Below, piece by piece: positions 1 through 9,005 of a DNA stretch of 22,105 nucleotides (position 1 is the first letter of the stretch; each line of letters opens with the position of its first letter). The notes under the pieces are model-generated. The model was not told the DNA's origin, searched no databases, and saw only the letters and a program-made list of their open reading frames with translations. Source of the DNA: Trichosphaerium sp. ATCC 40318 (taxonomy: Eukaryota; Discosea; Flabellinia; Trichosidae); contig JALMLS010000563.1 of assembly GCA_038496445.1 (NCBI GenBank), forward strand, positions 1-22,105. Reading direction: 5' to 3'. A program made the translations under genes and the position numbers.

Positions 1-357
1 AAATAAATAGGAATGCCATTGTAAGTTGACAATAAATTTGGTTATAGCTCAAATAGGCGTTGGTCTCTTTTGTATGTACAAATTACTACATACTCCACGT
101 GCTACAAAAAGACAACAACGTTTATTTTTTTTGCAGATATTGTTACATTCCTTACTATTTCAACAGGCAATCTTTGCCTTAGGGTTTGTAACTTACCTAC
201 TCGTTGACGGCAAGGATAATTATAATAGTGAAACATCGTGTCGTGTAGGGTCGTGTAGTTTTACGTGTTTTGTGGTTATGTGAAATCGGGATTACATCGG
301 ACAAACTCTTGAAAACTCGTTAAACATTTTCACTCAAAAAATTATTGTCACCTTACA
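1..357. other. Upstream flank, no supported gene
   Basis: A hydrophobic open frame of about 85 codons runs from 26 to 283, but it opens only at a TTG, has no domain I recognise and shows no convincing splice context. A donor-like GTAAGT at 21-26 could be the end of an exon lying outside the window. Positions 284-357 are the immediate 5' flank of the cysteine-rich gene that starts at 358. I see no clear TATA box. Confidence 0.4.
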
Positions 358-570
358 ATGAGCAACTTTTCTTTAATACCTACGCTATCCTTGGCTATTG
401 TTTTTGTAGTATTTATGTTCGCATGTCCAGTATCAGGAAACGATGAAGATGTAGAAGGAGGGTGCTGGGCCAAATGGTGCTCAAGGCTGTATGAAAACAC
501 TGACGGAGAGTCTGGAACTTTTTGCGCCGACCGTTGGGGATCTTGCCCTAAAGACAGTTACGATGATGTA
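358..570 (+). pseudogene. Exon 1 of secreted cysteine-rich small protein, broken by retrotransposon 1
   Basis: An ATG at 358 opens a reading frame with an N-terminal hydrophobic segment (residues about 5-24) ending in a small-residue SG site, a clear signal peptide. An acidic stretch and a cysteine-rich domain starting CWAKWC follow, so the product is probably secreted as a small disulfide-bonded protein. Four of eight expected cysteines are here. The retrotransposon enters after 570; one further exon base (9090) and the intron donor lie on its far side, and exon 2 is at 9158-9279. The frame as it stands runs into the LTR and stops at 658-660. The family is not recognised: a defensin-like, antimicrobial, toxin-like or structural role is possible, and nothing in the sequence decides. 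Insertion near the end of the first exon should inactivate this allele unless the element is spliced out. Confidence 0.7.
566..570. repeat. Target-site duplication ATGTA, left copy
   Basis: ATGTA directly precedes the left LTR and recurs at 9085-9089 directly after the right LTR. Five base pairs is the usual duplication size of Ty3/Gypsy integrases. With one copy removed the flanks join into an exon followed by a good splice donor. Confidence 0.9.
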
Positions 571-649
571 TGTTACGAGAAAAGGTGCGAGGTACGAGTT
601 GTAGTTAAGTGTGTTTTATTCTATCTAAGTACATTACAATATCGTGACA
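571..649 (-). repeat. 3' LTR of retrotransposon 1 (79 bp)
   Basis: It is bounded by TGTTACGA and TCGTGACA, that is TG...CA ends with imperfect inverted termini. It is identical over 79 bp to 9006-9084. On the element's sense strand it contains an AATAAA polyadenylation signal (plus 615-620). The internal side has a short G-rich tract (CCGGGGTA read on minus) in the place of the polypurine tract. At 79 bp it is very short for a Ty3/Gypsy LTR. Confidence 0.93.
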
Positions 650-776
650 TACCCCGGTAAGTGAGTTTACATACCACACGAATGTTATACGATATGTACA
701 TGAGTTTTAATTTATCACACTGTACCAAACATCATAAAATACTAATGCATACCCCTCCAAACTGAACCCATACGTT
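650..776 (-). other. 3' untranslated part of retrotransposon 1
   Basis: About 127 bp lie between the integrase stop codon and the 3' LTR. There are two purine-rich tracts on the minus strand: CCGGGGTA abutting the LTR (650-657) and GGAGGGGTA further inside (about 751-759). The first is the better polypurine-tract candidate by position. No ORF is seen. Confidence 0.6.
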
Positions 777-3509
777 TTATAGTTCAGGCTTAAAGATAGT
801 CTCGAAATTGGAAATGAGTGAATCCATATAATCCAGAAATTTTTTCACTGTGGTAACATTCTTTAATTGTCCTTTGAAATAATTTCTTCTGGAATTTCTC
901 GTAACGAACATGGAAAGATCGCCAGCGATAAGATCATGTAATGTATTTTTATAAACCTGTAAGACCTTTTTCGTAATAGAACCCGCTTCAGAGCGTTGTG
1001 AAACAGCATTGTATACTTCCAATAAAGCATCTTTAAAAGGGCTTACTTTCTTAGTGATAGTAGGATTACTATCTTTTGTCGCATTTTTTTCTTCCTGTTC
1101 TTTTGCATATGCTTTCTCTGCAGGGGAAAGAACAGGTATAGCTTCCACTATTTGAACTAATTTATCTGTATCGCCGGAAATTTGTTCATTGTGCTCCTTG
1201 AGTCGATCAACGTTATAGACATCAGGGATGATAGGTCCTTTAGTACCATCTTTATTCATGACTCCAATACGATAATTATGATGTCCTTTAACTTCAGCAA
1301 TATAGTATACTCCAGTATAGTTCTTAAAAAGCTTTTGTGATTTACCCCATGGTACATCACGTTTCTTGTTAACACGTAAATAAACTTTTTGTCCAACAGA
1401 GAATGTCTTGGTACGATGCTTCTCATCATACCGTTTCTTCTGTCTTTGATATGCTTTCTGTCTAAGCATAGCTGACGTTTCATGTGTTTTCTTTATCACT
1501 TTCGCAATGTTTTTTATGTATTTGTCCTTTGATCTGGTAGATACTCGTCCTAAAGCCTGATCCCAAGACGAAACTGCTCTTCTACCATGCATAAGGAAAT
1601 AAGGTGTTTCTTTTAATTCTTCATGAACTGACGTATTATACGCGAATGTGCAAGGTCGTACATATTCATTCCAATCTGTTTGATTGTCATTACAATACAT
1701 CTTTATCATATTGACTAAGGTAGCATTAAATCTTTCAACTAGACCATCCGTTTGAGGTCTATATGCTGTAGTTTGGCGTTGGTCGACATTCAATAACTTC
1801 ATAAGTTCCTTCAGTACGTTTTTAAATTCACCACCTTGATCGGAGAGAAATACGTTAGGTGTTCCATGTTCCAATATAAATTCGTCATAAATTGCACGTG
1901 CAATTGTTGATGCCTTTTTGTTTGGAAGTGGAATGGACTTAGCATATCTGGTGAAGTAATCCATAACCACCAGAATGCAAACATTATCATTTCTGGTACG
2001 CGGTAACTTTGTAATTAAATCAGTGGCAATAACATCTATCGGGCATCTTGAAGTTACCGTTCCCATCGGTCCACCTAGCTTCTTTCGACGATCGATTTTC
2101 TTAGTCTGGCATTGTATACATCCTTTAACATATTGGTTAACGTCCAACCACATGTTAGGCCACCAGTACTTATCCATGAGTTTAAGATAAGTACGTTTAA
2201 CTGCTAGATGTCCTGATGTAGGAATATCATGGTTTAATCTAAGAAGTTCCAATCTCATCTGCGTAGGAACAACTGTTTGAATCCTTTCGGTTTTATCGGA
2301 TCGTTGGGATTTTGGAGGTATCCAACTCCGACAGAGTATACCATAATCGTCTAGACAGAGATCTTTTGTACTTTTAGTTAAACGTTCCACATCTTTGTAA
2401 TATTTGAATACATCAGGAGATTGTAGATACATAATCTGTTTGTTCATAAAAGCGTCTTGTCTTTGTAAGTAATATAATCGAAGTAACGGCTCTGGAACTG
2501 GTTTCTTGTGGACCACATGTCCAGGAAAGATTGAAACTCCTCTAGCTTGAATAACAGGAGTATAAATTTCGTTGACTTCGAATTCTTTCTTTGGAGCGTC
2601 TTCAATAGAAATAACAGGAGACCGAGACCCAGTATCTGCATTAGCGTTTCTTACACCAGGTCTATGTTTGATAGTATAATCATACGCTGAGAGAAATATA
2701 GACCATCTAATCATTTTTCCATCAGGGTTCTGGTGTCGGTAGAACCAAACCAGAGCTTGATGATCTGTCCAAATTGTAAAATGTTTAGATAACAGGTACG
2801 GTCTAAACTTTCTAACACCAGCCACCACCGCTAGCGCTTCCTTCACGGAAGCTGAATAGTTTCGTTCAGCCTTGTTGAGTGATCGTGAATAGTACGACAC
2901 AACTCTTTTTTTACCATCATCTTCTCTTTGAGTTAAGATTGCACATAGTCCCTCATCTGAAGCGTCAGTGTGAAGTTCGAATTCTTTGTCGAAATCTGGA
3001 TAAGCCAATACGATAGGTTCCGTTACTAAACACTTTCTGAGGTCTTCAAAGGCATCTTGTTGCTCTTTTCCCCATACCCATTCAGCATTCTTATGAGTTA
3101 GAATGCGTAAATGATATGATCTTTTAGCTAAGTTATTGACATAGCATCCATAATACTTGATCATCGCCAAGAATCGTTGGAGTTGCTTTAGTCGGTTTTT
3201 TCCATTCGGAGGAGGCATTCTAGCTATAGCCTCTATCTTTGCAGGATCAGGTTTTCTTCCGTTGTTGGTAACTACATGCCCTAAGTAATTAAGTTCCTTC
3301 ATAAAGAACTTGCATTTCTTTGGTTTAAGTTTAACGTTGAATTTCTCCAGTTGTGTTAAAACGGTATCCAATCTCTGAATGTGTGTCTTAAAGTCTTTAG
3401 AGTATACAATGATATCATCAATGTATACTAAACAGATCTGCCAGGTGAGACCCGCTAAGACTAAGTTCATATAGCGTTGCCAAGTAGCAGGTGCATTCGT
3501 TAACCCAAA
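777..3509 (-). pseudogene. pol: Pol of retrotransposon 1, 3' part: RT palm/thumb, RNase H, integrase
   Basis: This frame continues the reverse transcriptase from FGLTNAPAT, with the catalytic YIDD about 28 residues on. It then carries RNase H (TDAS, KEALA and TDH motifs), the integrase zinc-binding HHCC (H...H with GCIQC), and the integrase core with ATDL, SDQGGEF and VERFN. The spacing between the second Asp and the Glu is 34 residues, one fewer than the usual DD35E. A C-terminal segment with KLFKNYTGVYYI resembles the GPY/F module, followed by a lysine-rich tail of about 150 residues. The frame is uninterrupted for more than 900 codons. Upstream of FGL the open frame runs about 15 codons into the insertion (His/Pro-rich), which is not retroviral sequence. 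The polyprotein would supply cDNA synthesis and integration, but here it is cut off from protease and the first RT motifs. Confidence 0.95.
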
Positions 3510-3645
3510 TAAGTGTGGGTGTGTATGTGGATGCGGATGGCAATGTTGGAGCATAGGGGCAAAGAACCACTGTAACTCATTATCAATAATTTTTTGACTT
3601 TGTTTTTTTTTGTTATTTTTTATTTGTTACTTTTGTTTTGTTGTA

Positions 3646-3706
3646 CCTAGCCTAGGTCAACCTTGATCTGGTATCAAGGTTGTCCGTCTGTGATGATACA
3701 CTGTGT
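3646..3706 (+). repeat. 60-bp direct repeat with hairpin, left copy
   Basis: The repeat starts CCTAGCCTAG, includes a perfect 10-bp hairpin (CAACCTTGAT / ATCAAGGTTG, 5-nt loop CTGGT, at 3658-3682) and continues GTCTGTGATGATACACTGTG. It recurs in the same orientation at 5004-5062 with a few differences and short indels. It lies just inside the insertion's end, and the hairpin may be a terminal recognition structure. Confidence 0.85.
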
Positions 3707-3775
3707 TGTGTTTATGTGTGATGGCTCATTGCTGGGTTAATTCTGACGGTTGGTGTGTCTACAGTGTTCATGTAA

Positions 3776-3850
3776 TAGGGTTGACTATCCAATATTCTAT
3801 ATAGGGTTGACTGTCCATTATTTTATATAGGGTTGAACAACCATTATCAG
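3776..3850 (+). repeat. 26-bp tandem repeat, nearly three copies
   Basis: Units begin TAGGGTTGA at 3776, 3802 and 3828, each followed by an AT-rich half. The array sits directly outside palindromic block 1. A comparable but unrelated-looking 30-bp duplication lies outside block 2. Confidence 0.75.
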
Positions 3851-3859
3851 GTCTAAAAA

Positions 3860-4130
3860 TTAAAGTGGTATATACCAGTTTTTTTATGGTATATACCACT
3901 TTTTTCAACAAAATGGTATATGATATATACCATTTTGAAATACCACTTTTTTTAAAAATTAAGTGAATAAAAAAGTGGTATATAGAAGTGGTATATACCA
4001 CTTTTCATTCACATAATAAGACCTTCTAAAAATGGTATATAAAGTGGTATATACCACTTTTTTATGGTATGTGGTATATACCACCTTTTTATTGGTATAT
4101 ACCACTTTTATGGTATGCTTCAAGAAGGTC
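3860..4130. repeat. GGTATATACC palindrome block 1 with nested foldbacks
   Basis: Six perfect GGTATATACC copies, each usually flanked as AAGTGGTATATACCACTT, plus shortened variants. Larger inverted pairs enclose them: GTGAAT at 3963-3968 with ATTCAC at 4007-4012, and GACCTTCT at 4020-4027 with AGAAGGTC at 4123-4130. The block could therefore extrude as adjacent compound hairpins. Confidence 0.9.
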
Positions 4131-4583
4131 ATTAAGGAGCTTTTTGGTAATGGGTTTTCTTGTTGAACGATCATGGACGTCATACATTGAACGGTGCGTA
4201 GGGACCTTAGTATATCATAGAATCTAACCAAACCAAGCTCATTCGAACCGCAGGACCTGATTCCAGTACCAACATTGAGGAAACTATATTGCAGGTATTA
4301 TACAGACGTTCGTGGGTACCAGACAAAGTTTTATTTTATTTTCGTTTGATATACATTAACCGACCTCCGTAGGCCTTAGTAATTGATAGATTCAGGTGGG
4401 ACCACTTTCATTAGGTGCGCAGCATGTTTTTACAGTAGGTACAGCAAGCTCATGGAGATGGACGAATTTTCCAGACGCCCATAGTAATGTAACTGTAGTG
4501 GACATTGTCCAAAACTTGTAACTCACAAACTGTGTATTAAATAAAGTGTATTTTCTGGAATTGCAGGTGTACTATAAGTAAGC
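4131..4583. other. Unique core of the palindromic insertion
   Basis: About 450 bp of non-palindromic, less AT-rich sequence between the two repeat blocks, without a credible ORF. It contains, on the minus strand at 4257-4204, a module that recurs in diverged form in the hAT-like element at 14623-14674. Confidence 0.6.
4204..4257 (-). repeat. Shared ~55-bp module, copy in palindromic insertion
   Basis: Read on minus it runs from GGTCCTGCGGTTCGAATG to ATACTAAG. It matches 14623-14674 (plus) nearly without gaps and with roughly three quarters identity by eye. GGTTCGAAT resembles the core of an RNA polymerase III B box, but the usual CC after it is missing and no A box is evident. Confidence 0.7.
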
Positions 4584-4890
4584 ATAAAGTGGTATATAAG
4601 AGTGGTATATACCATGAAAAACTGGTATATAAAAGTGGTATATAACTGGTATATACCTAAAAAAAGTGGTATAAAAAAGTGGTATATTTTTTTTTTTCTG
4701 GTGAAAAAAAGTGGTATATTTTCTGTTTTTATACCTGTTTTTTTTGGTATATTGTTGGTATATTTGGTCAATATACCACTTTTTTTGGTATATTTCGGTC
4801 AAAATATACCACTTTTTTTGGTATATACCATAAAAAAACTGGTATAAAAAAGTGGTATAAAAGTGGTATATACCAAAAAAACTGGTATAT
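4584..4890. repeat. GGTATATACC palindrome block 2
   Basis: Four perfect GGTATATACC copies and many half-units (GTGGTATA, TATACCAC) separated by A- or T-runs. It forms the second arm of the foldback-like insertion and ends in TTTTTAGACCTGAT, the complement of the sequence that opens block 1. Confidence 0.9.
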
Positions 4891-4902
4891 TTTTTTAGAC
4901 CT

Positions 4903-4962
4903 GATTTTACATTGTAAGGCATGAACATCCATGATTTTATATTGTAAGGCATGAACAACCAT
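4903..4962 (+). repeat. 30-bp tandem duplication
   Basis: Two adjacent copies of a 30-bp unit starting GATTTTA and containing ATTGTAAGGCATGAACA. They differ at two positions near the middle and end. Located immediately outside palindrome block 2. Confidence 0.85.
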
Positions 4963-5003
4963 CTTTATTAAAACTACACAATATTAGTTAATACTACATA
5001 AAA

Positions 5004-5062
5004 CCTAGCCTAGACAACCTTGATCTGGTATCAAGGTTGTCGTCTGTGATGATACACTGTGC
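5004..5062 (+). repeat. 60-bp direct repeat with hairpin, right copy
   Basis: Second copy of the 3646-3706 repeat in the same orientation. The hairpin (CAACCTTGAT / ATCAAGGTTG) is at 5015-5039 and is perfectly conserved, whereas bases just outside it differ (loss of two bases before it, one after). Confidence 0.85.
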
Positions 5063-5164
5063 TACATTCACCTTGTGATCACACAAAGCTGGTTTTTACC
5101 TATTTTTTGGTTGTTTGGCTTTTGATTTTATATAATAGGTACAAAGAGCCATCTTTTACCTAAA

Positions 5165-6558
5165 TTAATTTAAGGGCATTGCAGTCCACTCGTATAGACC
5201 TGATTGATCTACAAACGCTGTCTTTTCAATTGAAGCTTCGTCCATTTGCAATTGGTGAAACCCAGACAAAGCATCCATTACCGAAAAGTAATGACTTCCC
5301 ACCAATGCATCAAAAGCATCATCAATGTTGGGAATAGGATAGACATCTCTCTTAGTAATTGCATTCAATCCACGATAATCGATACAGAATCGCAATGTAC
5401 CATCTTTCTTCGGAGCGATGACTATGGGTGAAGCCCAAGGGCTTGTTGAAGGCCTGATCAGTCCAGTCTTCAAATAATCTTTAATAAATTTCCTGATAAA
5501 CTCAACATAACGCTTCGGAAAACGTCGTGGAGTCGTAGCAACTGGTTGTGAATCTCCAGTATTAATATGCATGCGTACGGCCGTCTTGGGAGGTTTGTTT
5601 AAAGCTATGTCGAATGACTTCAAGTGAGTAGCCAATAGGTTGCGAATAGTATGAAGTTCTTCTTCGTCTTTGATAGCACATTCCTTGAGTTGCTCACCAA
5701 AGTATTCTTCCACCAAATCTAGCTCCGCTTGAGTTGCTTTGTATTCATTAATCTGTTCGATTGTTCTTAATCCTCTAACCAGCATTTTAGACTTCTGAGT
5801 TTGAAATTTACCAAGTCGTTGACCTGGTTGAATATTTATCGTCTTTTCAGACAAGTTTGTCATTTGCATAACACAATGACCATTATTAATCACTGATATA
5901 ATAGGTCCAGTAACTAATCTAGTTCTTTTCCATATAGGGCCAACCGGTGTAATGATTCCAACAGTTCCATCTGGTAATTGACTACGGAACTTCATAGTCA
6001 GGATCACTGTCTCTTTAGGATATATTTGTATCTGATCTCTTGAATATAGGAGACGAACTTCGCCTTCTTTATTCGATTGATTAATAATCGGAATAGTTGA
6101 ATCATCTGCGAAAGTAACGGTTCTCTTTGCATAGTTGACGCTCATGTTAAATTTTTCTTGAAGATCTCGTCCAATAACCAAGACTTCTTCCATATCTGAT
6201 GTCACGTATAGCTCTACTAATCTTTGTTCTTGATTTCCAAAGGAAAGTGAGACGGAAACAATACCATCCAACTTGAATTTGTTAGAATTCAATGTACTCG
6301 CTTGCGCAGTTGTTGATAGTACTTCTACTTCTGGTAAGTTGTTAAGAAAAAAAGAATGAATGATAGATTTATCGCATCCACCATCCAAATATGACACTAT
6401 AGGAGCTTGATTTATATGGGCCAGGACGTAAGAAGGAGGGCTTGGAGAATTGACAACACGTTTTGATCTAACTTCTTTATTGTGTGTTGTTACATCTCCA
6501 AATGGCTCTGGAGTATGTTTACGAGTGACATTGCTTGAGCCAGACGCAATGTCATTTA
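5165..6558 (-). pseudogene. pol: Pol of retrotransposon 1, 5' part: protease and RT fingers/palm
   Basis: The frame is open from inside the 3' end of gag (about 6558) to the insertion; the last two codons and stop at 5165 come from the insertion. A retropepsin region is marked by YLDGGCDKSII and, about 70 residues on, VIGRDL. The expected D-T/S-G active-site triplet reads D-G-G, a one-base change that would be expected to weaken or abolish proteolysis. The RT then shows SPIVIAPKKDG, LRFCIDYRGLN and FSVMDALSGFHQ (first catalytic Asp), and ends at GLYEWTAMP where the insertion begins. Pol lies in the -1 frame relative to the end of gag, as in many retroelements, but no canonical slippery heptamer is obvious. 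The first residue of the annotated reading frame is not a true start, since this protein would be made as a Gag-Pol fusion. Confidence 0.92.
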
Positions 6559-8384
6559 CTCGTTTTCCGAATCTTCACCTGAGTCTTCAGTCTTGACAGA
6601 AGCAACTGTGACGTCTTTGTTTTCTTCTTCAGCTTTCTTCTTTCTTTCAGCTCTTCTCTTTTTTCTCGCTATGACCTTCGGATTCAATTCGCATTTGTAG
6701 GAGGTATGATAACTCCATTTCTTGTGATGTACACACCAATGAGTTCTAGGATTTGGTTGCACATTCGGATCAGACCAATCAGCTTTCGTCTTATCAGATT
6801 GTTCATCACCGGTTTTGTTTTTGGTTTCGGCTTTGGCTTTGGCTTCTTATCTTTTTTCTTATCTCCAACGGCTTTCTTGGTATCATTGATTGCCGCTTCG
6901 ATATGATGTGCTCTGGTAACACATTCTGACCAATCATTCCACTTGTATCGTTCTTTCCTCAAATGTTCTTGTATTTCAGGGTTAAGTCCCTTAATAAAAT
7001 ATTTGATACGCGTCTGATGGTTGATATGATAACCGGTGTCGTTCGCTTTCCTTCCTTTTCTAGCTGCGTATTGTAACACAGGTAGTTGATCTTGAATGTA
7101 ACTCTTAAAGGCATGTCGGAGTCCTTCTCTAGTTACTTCAGATGAAAAATAATTTTGAAGTTTCTCAAAAACTTCATTTTCTTGTCCTTCAACAGCGCCA
7201 CCAGGAAATTGATCTTTGTAATAATCCTTCGCGAATCCTTTAAGGTTTTTCTCAATAAGCCCAATAAACATCTGAACAGTTGTAGGGCTACGTGTGGCAA
7301 CAGCGGATATATCAGCAATCCATCTTAATACATTTTCACCTGGTTTTCCATAAAAGAAAATTTCATTATCACTCGCGTTGTTGGTGATAATATTTGGATA
7401 ACCTGGCATTGGCATTTGGTATTGTGGCATCATGTAAGGCTGTACTTGAGGAACAATAGGATTAGTACCAAAGTTAGGCTGTGGTAAAGGATTTGATGTC
7501 GACGTAGAATCTTCAGGTAAAGCTTTGCGAATTTCTGTAAAGTCGAATGAATCATCATCTTCATCATCATCATCCTTATCATCTTCATCTGACTCGCTCT
7601 CTGAGTCACTGATTGATTCTTCTTCTTTACCCTCTCTAGCAAAGAACTTGTCTAACTCTGTCTGTGCTATCTCTCTAGCATAAGCAACACAGAGATTACC
7701 AAAATACTGAACAGCATAATTATGTTGATTTTGTTTGTAAATTTTATCACGATCAGCGACTTGTTCTTTCGTAGCTTGACTATCCAATATACCCGGTTGA
7801 ATATTCTTCTTTGCTTCATCAAAAGCGTTGTTCCAAAGTTTTGTAACCTTTCCTGTCTCCACAGGAATCTTTGTAGGGAGGATAAACCTTCTTTTTATTT
7901 TTTCTTTTGGTACGCTCTTTTTCTTTGGAACGTCCTTCTTCTTTGGAACTTGCTTCTTCTTTTTCACTGTCGTCGTGGTGACAGTGGCTTTCCTTGAAAC
8001 AAACGGTGTTGTTGGAGGCCTTGGCATCGGCTGCTGTACTGTTGCAGTTCGTGGTACAGATTGTAATTGTTGACCAGTCGATTGATATTGCATCTGCGTT
8101 CTCGGCAAGAAAGGAGTCATCTGAGGTTGTGTAGACAGATACTGCATCTGTCTTTGATGTTGTCGCTGTGCCATAATGTGAGGTGTAGCGTATAGAAAAC
8201 TCGATGGTTGTCGGTAAGGTGAAGTCGTCGCAGAAATAGTAGGAGACTTCGTAGATGGCTGATCCCGTTGTGATAAATTTGCTATAACCTGACCCTGTCG
8301 CTGCATCTCATTCTGAGTCTGTTGCATCTGTGACTGTAGGTTTAACAGGATTTGCATCATCTGGTCATTCGAATTATTTGACAT
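6556..8384 (-). pseudogene. gag: Gag of retrotransposon 1 with -1 frame change
   Basis: The structural polyprotein starts MSNNSNDQMMQ at 8384. The N-terminus is Gln/Met-rich and coiled-coil-like, followed by a low-complexity Pro/Gln region, a basic VPKKK repeat stretch, a very acidic run (SDSESESDEDD), and a central retrotransposon capsid-like region around YGKPGENVLRWIADISA to GLNPEIQEHLRKERY. After a KPKPKPK linker the frame shifts by -1 at about 6809-6816 (run AAAACC on minus). In the new frame a zinc-knuckle variant, CVHHKKWSYHTSYKC (CX2HX11C overall, with a second His that fits CX2HX6HX4C), leads to a Lys/Glu-rich tail ending at 6556. Without the shift a short unrelated tail of about 40 residues would be read. 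It could be a mutation or a recoding site; the A-run is not a standard slippery heptamer. Confidence 0.9.
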
Positions 8385-8984
8385 GACTAATCGTGATCAA
8401 ATAATGTTTCTTACAAAAGCAATTTCTATGTTTTGTAGTGGTACGTAGCTTTCGTGGTGCGCTTTAGATACCTGTGCACAGAAGGACGTTTGCCGTCTAA
8501 ACTTTTTGTCCGTATGAAAGCGTTCGTTTTCAGAAGTACAGATTTTAAGGAGATGTACTGCCCCCGGCGTTGTCTTTTGACGTACCGATTATGTACAGAT
8601 TTTATGGAGATGTACTGCCCCTGGAGGTACCCAAGTCAAAGGTACCTACCAATTAATTTTGTGTACAGGTTTTATGGAGATGTACTGCCCCCAGTAGTGC
8701 GTTTAGAGCACGTACCGTTTGGAAACGCCCAAGTCAAAGGTGTCTCGCAATTAAATTTGTGTACAGGTCTTAAGGAGATGTACTGCCCCCGGTACTGCGT
8801 TAGACGCGCGTACCGTTTGTTTGTACAGGTATTAAGGAGATGTACTGCCCCACGACTTACTACTGAAAGTGAGTCGATTTCTGTTGTTGTAGGAGAGCTT
8901 TAACACGTGTTTTAAAGCGTTTGCCCCCAATTTGTAAGTTTTTTATGTTTATACTTAACAATCGCTATATTTATGGTTCAAATA
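8385..8984 (-). other. 5' leader of retrotransposon 1
   Basis: About 600 bp between gag start and primer-binding site, dominated by five copies of a 29-bp repeat. It is expected to hold RNA packaging, dimerisation or translation signals. A 149-codon plus-strand frame (8454-8903) exists only because the repeats are open in that frame; it repeats EMYCP motifs and is not treated as a gene. Confidence 0.6.
8536..8851 (-). repeat. Five copies of a 29-bp stem-loop repeat in the leader
   Basis: Copies at 8536-8564, 8593-8621, 8663-8691, 8761-8789 and 8823-8851. Each reads, on plus, GTACAG, a variable TTTTA-like core, then GGAGATGTACTGCCCC. GTACA and TGTAC at the ends of the first 23 bases are complementary, giving a 5-bp stem in each unit on either strand. 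Spacers of 28-69 bp contain further shared words (GTACCG, CCCAAGTCAAAGGT in two). Conservation is strong in the 29-mer and weak between copies, so it looks functional, perhaps a protein- or RNA-binding element in the genomic RNA leader. Confidence 0.88.
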
Positions 8985-9000
8985 TCCTTTCAAGTCGCCA
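8985..9000 (-). promoter_or_regulatory. Primer-binding site of retrotransposon 1
   Basis: Five bases inside the 5' LTR, the minus strand reads TGGCGACTTGAAAGGA. A leading TGG pairs with a tRNA CCA end, so the primer tRNA would end ...AAGTCGCCA. Retrotransposon 2 has the same first seven bases. The tRNA species is not assigned. Confidence 0.65.
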
Positions 9001-9005
9001 AATTA

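Larger units (their letters stand above)
3510..5171. mobile_element. Palindrome-rich foldback-like insertion inside RT gene
   Basis: This 1,662-bp block separates two halves of a conserved RT motif (MP on one side, FGL on the other), so its limits can be placed to within a few bases. An AA present on both sides is the only possible duplication (2 bp or microhomology). Inside are a GT-rich left edge, a 60-bp direct repeat near each end (3646-3706 and 5004-5062), two blocks of GGTATATACC palindromes in roughly mirrored arrangement, short tandem repeats outside each block, and a unique core (about 4131-4583). An inverted pair, ATCAGGTCTAAAAA at 3846-3859 and its complement at 4892-4905, brackets both blocks. 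There is no protein-coding gene; the open frames are translations of the repeats. Arms of short repeats around a core recall Foldback/Galileo-type elements, but no standard terminal inverted repeat or transposase is seen, so the class is uncertain. Confidence 0.75.

Noticed and set aside
26-283. Hydrophobic 85-codon ORF as a membrane protein gene
   Set aside because: It starts only at TTG, lacks domain or splice support, and its last third is low-quality coding sequence.
3768-4962. Several ORFs rich in VYTT, WYI and IPLF in both strands
   Set aside because: They are translations of AT-rich GGTATATACC palindromes in all frames, with no conserved domain.
3776-4962. CRISPR array
   Set aside because: Repeats are palindromic AT-rich units without uniform unique spacers, in a eukaryotic genome with introns and LTR retrotransposons.
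3510-5171. Helitron or PIF/Harbinger identity for the palindromic insertion
   Set aside because: No TC...CTRR termini, no matching terminal inverted repeats, and a TAA duplication would require an extra residue inside an invariant RT motif.
8454-8903. 149-codon plus-strand ORF with repeated EMYCP motifs
   Set aside because: It lies antisense in the leader of retrotransposon 1, and its protein repetition follows from the 29-bp DNA repeats, which also appear in the other frames (for example as GDVLPP and RRCTAP).
8971-9000. GGTTCAAATATCC followed by GTCGCCA, resembling a tRNA 3' end
   Set aside because: T-stem pairing fails and the spacing is off by one; only the primer-binding site itself is supported.
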